A stretch of 64,000 bases of DNA from Zygnema cylindricum (taxonomy: Eukaryota > Streptophyta > Zygnematophyceae > Zygnematales > Zygnemataceae): NCBI GenBank assembly GCA_037447655.1, contig JBBHKE010000533.1, positions 1 through 64,000 on the forward strand, read 5' to 3'. A program made the position numbers and the translations under genes. Under the pieces are notes generated by a model. The model was not told where the DNA came from. It ran no database searches and saw only the letters and a program-made list of their open reading frames with translations. Positions 52,251-62,398 of the stretch are shown piece after piece (positions within the stretch are counted from its first letter, which is position 1; each line of letters opens with the position of its first letter).

Positions 52251-52898
52251 AATTGCGGTACGGATAAGAAATCAATACCGCGCATTGATTTCGTAAGCGA
52301 AACAAATACCGCGCATGTATTTATTACGGCTACGATCAAATGCGAGTTTAATCGGACGGCCGGAATTAGCGCCGAGTTCGCGGATGGGGAATTCGGCGGT
52401 TTGTGGGCATCGCCACATCGGATGACACGTGGCGATGTTACATTGAAGTTCGGCATCTCCGAGGATTAAAGGAGCGAATCCAGATATTCCACGTGTGGAC
52501 ATTTAGGCCATGTCGTACAATGTCCGTACATAAAGTACACCGGCAGCTGTACTTTTGCGTACGGAACTGAAATCTGATTGGTTCCGTACATCAGTAGATA
52601 GAGTCTGTGAGAGAGATAGGACTTAGAAAAATTAGAAGATAGGACCCTCTCTCCCAGAGAGCTTCTGTACAAAAGGTCAACTTTGACCCTCCATAACTTA
52701 CTGCTCAGGGGAGCAAATTCAGAGATTCTTTTTGCTATCGACTCAGGGGAGTCTTGCCTTCACAGGGGTGCAGGTGGTCATAGTTTTTGTCTGCCAGGGT
52801 GGCAGTTCTTTTTGCTGAAACACAGAGGGGTCAGGATTATCCTAGAGGCTTCTTGGAAGCTGTCCACTCTGAGGACTTATGGAGGTTTCAGAGTTTCA
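52251..52898 (+). repeat. E7 3' LTR (5' truncated)
   Basis: Begins at AATTGCGGTACGG, inside the LTR, and runs to AGAGTTTCA. The LTR start, polypurine tract and end of pol were lost in one deletion. Confidence 0.9.
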
Positions 52899-52903
52899 GA
52901 CCT

Positions 52904-53257
52904 CACCGATCAGGTAAGTATCAAAGTACCCCAATCGGGAATAGTTTTTTACCGTCAAATCGTGGATACTCGATCTTGTCAATTAATAGAGATAATGTCT
53001 TCACCCGTAATGAGTTTTTTTTCTCCCTTTCGTTCGTGACAGCGTGTTCGTAGAATGTTGGCAGTTTAGAAGATAACCGTTCTTTTCAAGAAGTACGATT
53101 TCATGTTGTTAATTCCTTGCTCGATTTAATGTCAATCGCTGTGTAATTTTGGGTCGCGCCTACAAACAGACCTCTTGAATAGTATAATAGTACTGTACTT
53201 ACACCTTTTGATAAACAGTAAACAGTTCATTCGCGTGTAACAAGCATGATTAACGGA
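52904..53257. repeat. Dispersed repeat X, inverted copy (right part)
   Basis: Inverse of 44,321-44,640 (CAAGAAGTACGATTTC, TTTGGGTCGCGCC). It ends TACACCTTTTGATAAACAG, the unbroken form of the site into which E2 inserted. Confidence 0.65.
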
Positions 53258-53709
53258 AGAGGTCGTAAACGGTTAAGCGAAACCGTAACCGACCGTTAAC
53301 AGATCGCCCGCGTCGGATCCGAAACGGATTCGGTTGCCATTTTGGGGGTGTTGGGCGGATTTAGGCGACAAAAAAAAATAAAATCGGTTGCGGTCGAGTT
53401 AGCAAAAAACGAAAAACATTGAAGGTTTTGTATGGTTAATACTATCCAACATTATTGTACTTTGTACTCTCGGTATCGTGGAAGGTATATGGGAGATGTA
53501 CCACTAATTTTGTACTTATTCAGGTGCTGGCGGGTACGCGTAATCGCGATAAATCGAGTTTCGGTTAAACTTTTTTTTTCGTAAACGCATTTTGGGTAAC
53601 GGTTAACAATTTAGGAGCGTGACATAACCAGGTCGGGCATCGAGTACTCAGATTTTGAAAAAAAAACAGTCGGTTTCGGTTATCTAAAATTTTGACTTTT
53701 GCGACCTCT
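53258..53709. mobile_element. hAT-like inverted-repeat element in repeat X
   Basis: Ends AGAGGTCGTAAACGG and TTTTGCGACCTCT are inverted repeats. Flanks GATTAACGGA and GATAAACGGG suggest an 8-bp target duplication with one mismatch. Internal CGGTTAAC and GTAACCG words are usual for plant hAT ends. The superfamily call is tentative. Confidence 0.6.
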
Positions 53710-53785
53710 GATAAACGGGCAATGATAAAACAGGACATGGTCCATGCCCGTGTAACGGGCATTGATTTACTTGTTCAAATAAAGA

Positions 53786-54749
53786 ACGGGCGACAACACA
53801 GATTATAGACATTGACAACCATTACAGGTATTGTCGAAGTGTACAATCGTCATAAACATAAGTTACGATAACGTTCTTAGGGTGTGTCCCCATGTGCATA
53901 AGTAAGGGTTTTTTCCTTTCGTTTTCCCGTAAAACTTAACGCCGTACTGCCTAAGTTGCAGTCATACGAAGGAATCGCAAATTTGTAAAGTACAATTTGC
54001 GTCATCCTCGAATTTAGGATGTATAAAAATTTGTCGTCTTGTGTTTTTTGACCCACTTCCACGACAAAAACGTCATCCTCAACCTTGCGTTTAAAACACA
54101 TGCGCAATGTGTTTTAAATCTAGGTATTTTCGATAAACAAATCGGAACATATATTCGCACGTGCCCTAACTTTAGAAAATTTTCATACCATTTCCAAGGA
54201 CAAAGAAAAGTACAAAATTCGCTAAATTTTGTCCGTTTGCGTTCCAATACGACGAAAAAAATTACACAATTTGTTTAATTTTGTCTGTTTTCGTCCAGTA
54301 CGAATTTTTTTTGCAGGTGTCTTCAAATTCTGATGCCATTTCACGTCGACCGGATAGGAGACGCGAAAGGCAAAGCGCATCGTCTTCAACCGTGTAACGG
54401 CACAAGCTGGAATGCGGTACGTCTCCAATGTCACGGTAAGACATGCGACGTCACAAGCAGTTCTACAAAATAACGTGCGACCACATATTGTAGACGCTGA
54501 CAACCGTCACAAGTATTGTCGACGTATACAATCGTCACAAGCGTAAGTTACGATTTCGTCCTTACAGACATAGGGACACTTGAAAACCGGGTCCGGCGCA
54601 TCCGCGCTAAAATACAAAGTAAGTTCGCTAAGTTACAAGTACATGGGGACATACCCTTACACATAGGGGCACTTGAAAGCTGCGTCCGGCGGATCCACGC
54701 TAAAATACAAAGTAAGTTTGCTAAGTTACAAGTACATGGGGACATACCC
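53786..54749 (+). mobile_element. Older Harbinger-like copy, split by copy A
   Basis: Left half to 53,879 (GTCGAAGTGTACAATCGTC ... ACGTTCTTA) and right half from 54,660 (CACATAGGGGCACTTG ... GACATACCC). Together they match the uninterrupted region of copy D (56,955-57,123). The 5' end is missing. Confidence 0.75.
53880..54656 (+). mobile_element. Harbinger-like element, copy A (complete, nested)
   Basis: 777 bp with terminal inverted repeats GGGTGTGTCCCCATGT / ACATGGGGACATACCC and TTA on each side (53,877-53,879 and 54,657-54,659). GGG-starting ends with a TTA/TWA target are the mark of PIF/Harbinger. No transposase frame is present, so it is a MITE-type element. Confidence 0.85.
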
Positions 54750-54773
54750 TATCTGTCAACTTGTTTGAAATTA

Positions 54774-55553
54774 GGGTGCGTCTCTATGTACTTCAAACTT
54801 AGAGATTTTTTTTTGTTTTTTAGCGCAGATCTGGCTGACCCGGATTTCGGGTGTCCCTATGTGTACCAGACGAAATTGTCACTTAAGGGCGTGACGATTG
54901 TATACGTTGACAATACCAGTGACGGTTGTCAACGTCTACAATCTGTGATGACGCACGTTATTTTTGGTAACTGCTTGTGACGTGGCGTGACTTTTCGAGA
55001 CATTGTTGACCTACCGCCCTCCACCCTGTGCCGTTTCACGGTTGAAGAAGATGCGTTTTGACTTTGCGTCTATTGTCGGCTCGACGTGAAATAGCATTGG
55101 AACCTTGAGACCCCTGCAAAAAAAAATCCGTACCGGATGGAAATGGACAAAACAAAACAAACTGTGTTTTTCTCTTTGTCGTATTAGACAAAAACGGACA
55201 AAACATAGCGAATCGTGTACACTTCCACGTCGCTTGAAATTGTTTGGAGTTTTTGAACAAAATATTACACGTGCGAATACGTGTTCCTATTTGTTTATAT
55301 AAAATCCCTAATTTTAAAACACATCGGCCCTATATTTTAAAGATAAGGTTGAAGATGAAGTTTTTTTTCGTCGAAGTGGGTCGAAAAACACAAGACGACA
55401 ACATGTAGTACATTTTAAATTCGATGATGACGCAAAATGTACCTCTCTTTTTTTCTATTTTATTGTACGGTTGAAACTTACGCGGTACGGCTCTAAGTTT
55501 TACAGGAAAACGACAGAAAAAAACCCCTTACTTAAGCACACAAAGACGCACCC
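54774..55553 (-). mobile_element. Harbinger-like element, copy B (complete, inverted)
   Basis: 780 bp between GGGTGCGTCTCTATGT and GACGCACCC, flanked by TTA (54,771-54,773 and 55,554-55,556). Its interior runs opposite to copy A, for example CGAAGTGGGTCGAAAAACAC. Confidence 0.85.
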
Positions 55554-55556
55554 TTA

Positions 55557-56139
55557 GGGTGCGTCTCCATGTGCCTAAGTAAGGGTTTTTTTCTGTCGTT
55601 TTCTTCTAAAACTTAGCGCCGTACCGCGTAAGTGTCAACCGTACAAAAAAATAGAAAAAAGGAGAAGTACATTTTGCGTCATCATCGAATTTAAAATGTA
55701 CTACATGTTGTCGTCTTGTGCTCTTCGACCCACGGCCATGCCAAAAAACGTCATCTTCAAACTTTTCTTTAAAAAACAGGGAAGATGTTTTTTAAAACAA
55801 AGTATTTCCGCTAAAAAAATTATAACACGTATTCACACGTGTAGTAATTTTTCAAGCGACGACGAAAAAGACACAATTCGGTATGGTTTGTCTTTTTGCG
55901 TCCATCAAAGTACATAATTTGTTTCGTTTTGTCAGGTTCTGTTCAGTACGGATTTCTTCATTTCAAGGGATCTGAAGATTCTGATGCCATTTCACGAATA
56001 CGTGAAAAATCTCCGAGGGCGCCACATAAACTCGGACTCGCCGCCTCTCACGAACAATTTGGAAAATCACAGATTGTAGACGTTGGCAGGACGTTGGCAG
56101 CCGTCACGGGCATGTCAGCGTATACAATCGTCACACCCT
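55557..56139 (+). mobile_element. Harbinger-like element, copy C (5' part)
   Basis: Starts GGGTGCGTCTCCATGTGC directly after the shared TTA and is colinear with copy A to GTATACAATCGTCACA, then ends in a short tandem of CACCCTTAAGTTTTAATTCC. With copy B it forms a long palindrome. Confidence 0.82.
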
Positions 56140-56194
56140 TAAGTTTTAATTCCGTTTTTAATCGTCACACCCTTAAGTTTTAATTCCGTTTTTA

Positions 56195-56400
56195 CTAGTG
56201 TTGTGTATCGGTAAGGATTTGCCGATAACCGATATGGGCCTTTTTTCAGGGACCCGATAATCGATATATTGGTACGATATATCGCTATCGGTCTTATCGC
56301 CAATAAGTAGCCGATAATATCGGCTACTTATCGGCGATAATGCCGATAACGATAACTATCGGCGATAATTGTACGAGCCGTACAGATAAATGTACGGCAT
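56195..56400. repeat. GCCGATA/CGATAT-rich palindromic repeat
   Basis: Starts TAGTGTTGTGTATCGGTAAG and holds many self-complementary words (ATCGATAT, GCCGATAATATCGGC, TATCGGCGATAA). Possibly the end of a non-autonomous hAT-type element; no partner end was identified. Confidence 0.5.
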
Positions 56401-56484
56401 GTACACTCAACTGTACGTCTTATTCCCCCAACGCGCCCTACTCACAACCCCTGAGGTACCTACCAATCAGATCATTTGTACAAG

Positions 56485-57123
56485 CCGAAAGTACATTGTC
56501 GTCTTGTGTTTTTCGACCCACTTCGACGACAAAAAACGTCATCTTCAACCTTATCTTTAAAACACATGCGCGATGTGTTTTAAAACTAGGGATTCTACAT
56601 AAACAAATAGGAACACATATTCGCACGTGCCGTAATTTTCGAAGTATTTCACACGGTTTTCAAAGACAAAGGAAAGTACGGAAGTCGCTATGTTTTGTCC
56701 GTATGCATTTTATACGACAAAGGAAATTACACAATTTGTTTGGTTTTGTCCGTTTTCGTCCAGTACGGATTTTTTTTTTGCAGGGGTCTCGAAATTCTGA
56801 TGCCATTTCACGTCGACCGGACAGGAGACGCAAAGGCAAAGCGCAACTTCTTCAACCGTGAAACGGTACAGGGTGGAAGGCGGTACGTCTACAATGTCAC
56901 GGTAAGACATGCGACGTCACAGAAGCAGTTCCAAAAAATAACGTCCGACAACACAGATTGTAGACGTTGACAACCGTCACTGGTATTGTCGACGTATACA
57001 ATCGTCACAAACGTAACTTACGATACGTTCTTACACATAGGGACACTTGAAAAGCGGGTCCGCCGGATCCGCCCTAAAATACAAAGTAAGTTCGCTAAGT
57101 TACAAGTACATGGGGACATACCC
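56485..57123 (+). mobile_element. Harbinger-like element, copy D (3' part)
   Basis: Colinear with copy A from TTGTCGTCTTGTGTTTTTCG to the terminal ACATGGGGACATACCC, followed by TTA (57,124-57,126). Its 173-residue frame is not open in the other copies. Confidence 0.8.
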
Positions 57124-57126
57124 TTA

Positions 57127-58400
57127 CTCTGTGAAAAGAATCTTTCACCGACACAATTTCTCGTCGCTTCCAAAATGTCTTGAATCAACATAAAGTCGAC
57201 AAAATTCGATAAAATTCAGCTGACGGAAGATTCGGTGAAATATCTTGCCGTTTCAGGATTGAACTCGACAGCAGATTCGATGCAAAATCTCGCCGAATCC
57301 GGAGCTAACTACAGGATCTTTGTTCAACTGAATTACTGTAGCGGACGCCGGAGTTCCTGTTATGTGTGTCGGATTTCGATAGGTTTCCGCCGTGTTTCCA
57401 GTCCTTTTTTCCCGTCGTATAACTTAACGCTCCTTTTACAACCGCGTTTTCCAACGGATTTGTCGATTTGAATTAAACCGTTTTTTTTTCTGTGTCGTTT
57501 TTGTACACGAACCTTTTTGGTTTTGTCCACGTTGTCCAACAGATAAATATTTTGCTTTGTCGATCTGGATTCAATTTCTTTGTCGTTTTTGTGCACGCGC
57601 CCTTTTTTATATTTAGTTTCGTCACTTTGCTTTGTTTTTGCAATGTCGAATGCAACCCACGTTTTTCAACGGATCTATTTATGCTTTGTTAACGTATATT
57701 TTTTTGTCGTTTTAATGTAACTGTATTCTTCTGTAATCTCAACGTACCTTTCTGGTTTTGTCCTTTTGCTCTCTACTGTTTGTCTTTTTTTGCTCTGTCG
57801 CATAATCCAACGTCCCTTTTACCGCGAGCGTTTTCCAACGGATCGATCTTGCCATGTTCCTTAACATTCAATCGTTTATTTTTTTCTTGTCGTTTAAGAG
57901 CTACAGTAACTTCTGTTTAACTCTTTCGGTTTTTATCCAGTGAACCTTTTTTTTGTATTGACGTATTTTTACTAGCGTGCCAGTTTCTTTTGTCGATTCG
58001 GGCGTGTCGTTTTACTGTTACAGTAACTCTGTTTAACTCTTTAGGTTTTTTATCCTAAGGTACAGTTCCGTTTTTTGTACCGACGTATTTGATTAAGTCA
58101 TTAACGTACTATTTTTTTTGTATCTAGGCATGACGTATGATTTATTTGACGTTTTTCTTCAATTCTTATTCCGACATACCTTTTTATTTCGTCCATTTGT
58201 TGTAACGTCCATATGTATTTCGTTGTCGTTTTCGTTGTGACTTTCTCAACGTCCATGGCGTTGGCTTTATATGACGATACCCGCAAACATTTGTACAGAA
58301 TGAGTCTTGCGTAGTACAACGGCACCTTGCAGGATGGCAGACGCATTTCGTTTCCTCGCCCTGTGCTGCATCTCGGTTGGGCACAACTGGCAAGTCCAGT
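57127..58400. repeat. T-rich region with degenerate long-period repeat
   Basis: No gene supported. GTTTT(C/T)CAACGGAT recurs near 57,447, 57,660 and 57,831 together with TTTTTTGTCGTTT, suggesting a degenerate tandem of roughly 170-210 bp. Confidence 0.45.
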
Positions 58401-58410
58401 TTTCTGTTTT

Positions 58411-58608
58411 CTGCGTCACGCAGGCGACAGCGGTTCAGCGTCGCGCAGGCGACAGCGGTTCTGCGTCGCCCAGGCGACAGCGGTTCTGCGTCGCGCAGGC
58501 GATAGCGGTTCTGCGTCGCGCGAGCGACAGCGGTTCTGCGTCGCGCAGGCGACAGCGGTTCTGCCTCGCGCAGGCGACAGCGGTTCTGCGTCGCGCAGGC
58601 GATAGCGG
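58411..58608. repeat. 25-bp GC-rich minisatellite, about 8 units
   Basis: Units such as GCAGGCGACAGCGGTTCTGC repeat with period 25 and few substitutions. It is the most GC-rich stretch in an A/T-rich neighbourhood. As 25 is not a multiple of 3, several frames stay open on both strands, none of them taken as genes. Confidence 0.9.
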
Positions 58609-58824
58609 AGCCTGCAGACTGCAAGACAGGGAAATTTGGTTTTGTTTAGATGGAGCGAAAGAATAAGCTTTCCTGTAAAAGCGCGGGAATAAACTATATG
58701 TGCGAAAGTGAGAGGAAAAAAAAGAAAGTGAGAGGTGTCATACAAGATTTCCATGAGTATTATTTTTTATAACCGTATTGAATCCAGTGAGAGGATGGGA
58801 AAACCTGGAAAACTATGGATGTAA

Positions 58825-59005
58825 AGCACCTTAAAACCCTCAACAAAGCAAAAGCCTGAAGCAAAATTCTTAAGTCCAACTTCTTCATTACCAACCTCCA
58901 ACAATACTTGGGCAACGTCTGAAAAAGGAGGATGCAGTAACTGTGATCAAAGCTCCAGTTCAGTTTCTGAAGTGGAAGTGGTTTCTGCTCTTCATCACGG
59001 TGCAG
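58825..59005 (+). other. Exon-like segment, first copy
   Basis: An open frame ends at CACGGTGCAG/GTAAC, a plausible splice donor. It would encode KPEAKFLSPTSSLPTS... then TSEKGGCSNCDQSSSS and EVEVVSALHHGA. The 5' boundary is unclear. No known domain is recognised. The same segment recurs at 61,324-61,515. Confidence 0.35.
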
Positions 59006-59148
59006 GTAACATTTTCAAACAACAAAATACACCACAGAATACACGGTATACAATCAACAGAATAATTGTTTGACATGTTTCCAACCCTAAAAGCTACAAA
59101 ATGCATGGCTATAATTTGTTTTTTATGATTGTTTGACATATTATGTTA
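58849..59148. repeat. Segmental duplication, first copy
   Basis: About 300 bp almost identical to 61,360-61,656; the match ends at TTTGACATATTATG. Confidence 0.9.
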
Positions 59149-60365
59149 TCCAACTTTTGAAACCTTAAATTGAGCAGATGAGGTGGCAAAATTTTAAATT
59201 TATGATTGTTTTTTCGTTTGTCTCTCTGTATATGATTTACTGTCGAGCTCATTTGTCTCTCAGTTTGCATCTTATTAATTTTTTTTCTCCGTCTCAGTTA
59301 AAACTCTAAATTAGCAGGAAACAAGGGACAACTTTTTAAATATGAAAATAACAGAACATGTATGTAATCTAGTCTTTATGATTGTTTCTCTGTTTGTTTG
59401 TTTGTTTGTTACTGCTGAATTTATGCTCACATGTGTTTCTCAATTTAGCTTAAGTTTAGGTGAATATGAATTACATATTTACTTGTGTTTCAGTTTTTAA
59501 AATCTATGTGGTTCTCAGTTTAAACATTAACTTCGCAAGAGGCACAGTGCTTCTCCTGCAAATAACAGCTTAAACCTCCACTTAAAACACCTAATTTTTC
59601 CCTCGACTCTTTGTTTTGATCTGCGTCTGTTTCTTTCCTTCTGTTTGTTAGTGCATCTGTTTTGTTATGCTTACGTTTGTTTTCTAATTGTTTCTTTCGG
59701 GCATCTTATTGTACTGCGCATTTATTTTTGAAAGTATTTTTGTTTCTGTTACTTGTTGATAATTGTTTCAGATTTCCTTTTCTTGGCTTCTGTTTTGTGT
59801 TAACATGTCCATTTCTACAAATTACTCAATTTTTGTTTGTGAAGCACAGTTTTTGAATTGTCTTTGTGTTGATGGGGTTGTCCTGATTCATTTCGTGTTT
59901 ATTTTTTTATGTGTTTTTTTATGGGAGGTTTTTGTTGTATATTATTATTCATTTTGGTTCATTGTTTTTGGGTAATATAGTGCAAGTTACTCTTTTCATG
60001 TGGCAATACTCCGTGTTTTCATGTAACAGTTTTTTCTAAGAGCCTTTTTTTGTAATAAGTAACCGCCAATCACATAACAGTTCTCGATGCTTCTTGTCAT
60101 TTTCCGTAAGTGTAGCAGTCTCTGTGTTTCCATGTAGCATCTCCCGTGTTTTTGCATAATGGTTCCGGGTATTTCTCTGGGACGGTTCCTAACGGGATAT
60201 TTACATGGCAGGTTCATTCTCCCGTCCCTTCGGGCAGTTAAAACTTTTTCGGCGGAAAGCCCTCCTTGACCGAAGCCGAGCTGGCAAGAGCCAAAAAACC
60301 AGTACTCAAAAATAAAAGGTGAGAGAGAAAATAAAAGAATTCTATCTTCTTCGAGATGAAAAGGA
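59149..60365. other. Intergenic or intronic T-rich DNA, no gene seen
   Basis: No supported coding frame; GTTTGTTTGTTTGTTT short repeat near 59,390. The antisense frame at 59,996-60,385 has no recognisable motif. Confidence 0.45.
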
Positions 60366-60449
60366 ATGATACATTCTTTGAGCATAAAAAGGAATAATAT
60401 ATTCCTTCACCTCCGTCTCCACACCTCTCTCCACATCTCTATCCTTGTT

Positions 60450-60995
60450 GTATTGTCTTTTATGTATTTTGTCCTTTCTGCACATTTCCATTTTGTGTTT
60501 TGTCGGTTTTGTATTTTTGTCTTTTTTATATTCTTTGTTGTTTTGTCTTTTCCATATTTTGTCCTTGGATATTGTATTTTTCTAAATTTTTGTCATTTTT
60601 GTATTTTACCCTTCATGTATTTTGCCCCTTTCTGTATTTTGTACCTTTTGCATTCTGTCCTTTATGTATTTTGCCATTTCTGTATTTTGTCCTTCGTCAA
60701 GATTTTGTCTTTTATCTATTTTGTCCTTTCTACATTTTGTCCTTTGTGTATCTTGTCCTTTGTGTATTTTGTCATTTCTGCATCTTGTCCTTTGTGTATG
60801 CTTGTCCTTTTTGTATTTTGTCCTTTTTTGTGTTTTGTCTTTTTCGAATTTTGTCCATTGTATCTTGTCCTTTCTGTATTTTGTCTTTTGTTTTTTTGTC
60901 CCTTCTTTATTTTGTCCTCTGTGTCTTTTGTCTCTTCCATACTTTGTCTTTTCTGTATTTTGTCCTTTCCGTACTTTGTCCTTTCCGTACCTTGA
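60450..60995. repeat. TTTTGTCCTTTCTGTA degenerate array
   Basis: TTTTGTC and TTTTGTCCTTT(C/G)TGTATT recur every 15-24 bp throughout. The long leucine/phenylalanine/cysteine-rich frames seen here are translations of this repeat in all three frames. Confidence 0.85.
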
Positions 60996-61079
60996 CATTC
61001 AATGGATGTCTAATATATATGACTGTCAACCCATTTTAAAAAACTTTTGGATCCGCTTGATAATCATTTACAACTGTCC

Positions 61080-61245
61080 GCTCTTCCTTTGTTCCTTCTT
61101 CTCTCCTCTCTCTTTGTATTTCCCTCCTCTCTCTCTCTCTCCCACATTCTCTACCACTCTTCCTCTCTCGTCGCCCTTACTAAATTTCCTTTCTCTTCTC
61201 TGCCTTCCCTCCTTTCGCCATTTCCTTTCTCTTTTCCAGATTTTT
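61080..61245. repeat. C/T-rich tract
   Basis: Almost pure pyrimidine sequence with CTCTCT runs, directly upstream of the second exon-like segment. Confidence 0.75.
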
Positions 61246-61323
61246 ATTTGCAGATCATCTGATTAAAATTATAGAACCTATTATTCCATACTAAAACACA
61301 CTCGTATCAACAATTTTTTGCAG

Positions 61324-61515
61324 TTAACAAACTCCTTTCGACGGCTACAAATACTCAAGCAAAGCCTGAAGCAAAATTCTTAAGTTCAACTTCTTCATTA
61401 CCAACCTTCAAGAATACTTGGGCAACGTCTGAAAAAGGAGGATGCAGTAACTGTGATCAAAGCTCCAGTTCAGTTTCTGAAGTGGAAGTGGTTTCTGCTC
61501 TTCATCACGGTGCAG
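61324..61515 (+). other. Exon-like segment, second copy
   Basis: 192 nt bounded by AATTTTTTGCAG and GTAAC, both good splice signals, with one frame open throughout and the same phase at both ends. It would encode NKLLSTATNTQAKPEAKF, then TSEKGGCSNCDQSSSS and EVEVVSALHHGA. No ATG-led upstream exon was found and no known domain is recognised. Confidence 0.4.
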
Positions 61516-61656
61516 GTAACATTTTCAAACAACAAAATACACAACAGAATACACGGTATACAATCAACAGAATAATTGTTTGACATGTTTCCAACCCTAA
61601 AAGCTACAAAATGCATGGCTATAATTTGTTTTTTATGATTGTTTGAAATATTATGT
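61360..61656. repeat. Segmental duplication, second copy
   Basis: Nearly identical to 58,849-59,148 in both the exon-like and the following non-coding part. The right boundary is the first unit of the 20-bp minisatellite. Confidence 0.9.
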
Positions 61657-62398
61657 GTGGCCACGGGTGGGCTTGTGTGGCCACGGGTGGGCATGTGTGG
61701 CCACGAGTGGGCATGTGTGGCCACGAGTGGGCATGTGTGGCCACGAGTGGGCGTGTGTGGCCACGAGTGGGCATGTGGGGCCACGAGTGGGCATGTGGGG
61801 CCACGAGTGGGCATGTGGGGCCACGAGTGGGCATGTGGGGCCACGAGTGGGCATGTGTGGCCACGGGTGGGCATGTGTGGCCACGGGTGGGCATGTGTGG
61901 CCACGAGTGGGCATGTGTGGCCACGAGTGGGCATGTGTGGCCACGAGTGGGCATGTGTGGCCACGGGTGGGCATGTGTGGCCACGGGTGGGCATGTGTGG
62001 CCACGAGTGGGCATGTGTGGCCACGGGTGGGCATGTGTGGCCACGAGTGGGCATGTGTGGCCACGAGTGGGCATGTGTGGCCACGAGTGGGCATGTGTGG
62101 CCACGAGTGGGCATGTGTGGCCACGAGTGGGCATGTGTGGCACAAGTGGGCCTTTGTGGCCACAAGTGGCCATGTGTGGCCACGGGTGGACATGTGTGGC
62201 CACGGGTGGGCATGTGTGGCCACGGGTGGGCACGTGTGGCCACGGGTGGGCACGTGTGGCCACGGGTGGGCACGTGTGGCCACGAGTGGGCACGTGTGGC
62301 CACGAGTGGGCACGTGTGGCCACGAGTGGGCATGTGTGGCCACGAGTGGGCATGTGTGGCCACGAGTGGGCATGTGTTGCCAAGAGTGGGCATGTGTT
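61655..62398. repeat. 20-bp minisatellite, about 37 units
   Basis: Unit CCACGAGTGGGCATGTGTGG with period 20. Variants come in blocks: GCATGTGGGG units at about 61,780-61,855, CCACGGGTGG units interspersed, and GGCACGTGTGG units (each with CACGTG) at about 62,225-62,330; one 19-bp unit lies near 62,140. CCACNNGTGG is an imperfect palindrome. No stop word occurs in the unit, so all six frames are open; these are not genes. Confidence 0.97.

Larger units (their letters stand above)
48989..52898 (+). mobile_element. E7: internally deleted copia element, TSD GACCT
   Basis: TSD GACCT at 48,984-48,988 and 52,899-52,903. The 5' LTR (48,989-49,798) lacks about 240 bp of the family length, the interior lacks most of integrase, and pol ends mid reverse transcriptase at 52,250, fused to the last 648 bp of the 3' LTR. 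Same family as E3 and E4. It lies in the inverted copy of repeat X. Confidence 0.92.

Noticed and set aside
48021-56861. Frames of 150-173 residues at 48,021, 54,516 and 56,340
   Set aside because: They fall in Harbinger-like copies, but colinear copies break them with different stops and shifts, so no shared protein exists.
58184-58754. Alanine/arginine-rich frames on both strands
   Set aside because: They follow the 25-bp minisatellite; peptide period 25 residues equals three DNA units.
60366-61266. Hydrophobic frames of 180-214 residues resembling membrane proteins
   Set aside because: They come from the TTTTGTCCTTT array, are open in three frames at once and have no start context, domain or splice structure.
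61655-62398. A CRISPR array
   Set aside because: Units are contiguous 20-mers without spacers, in a eukaryotic intergenic context, with no cas-like genes.
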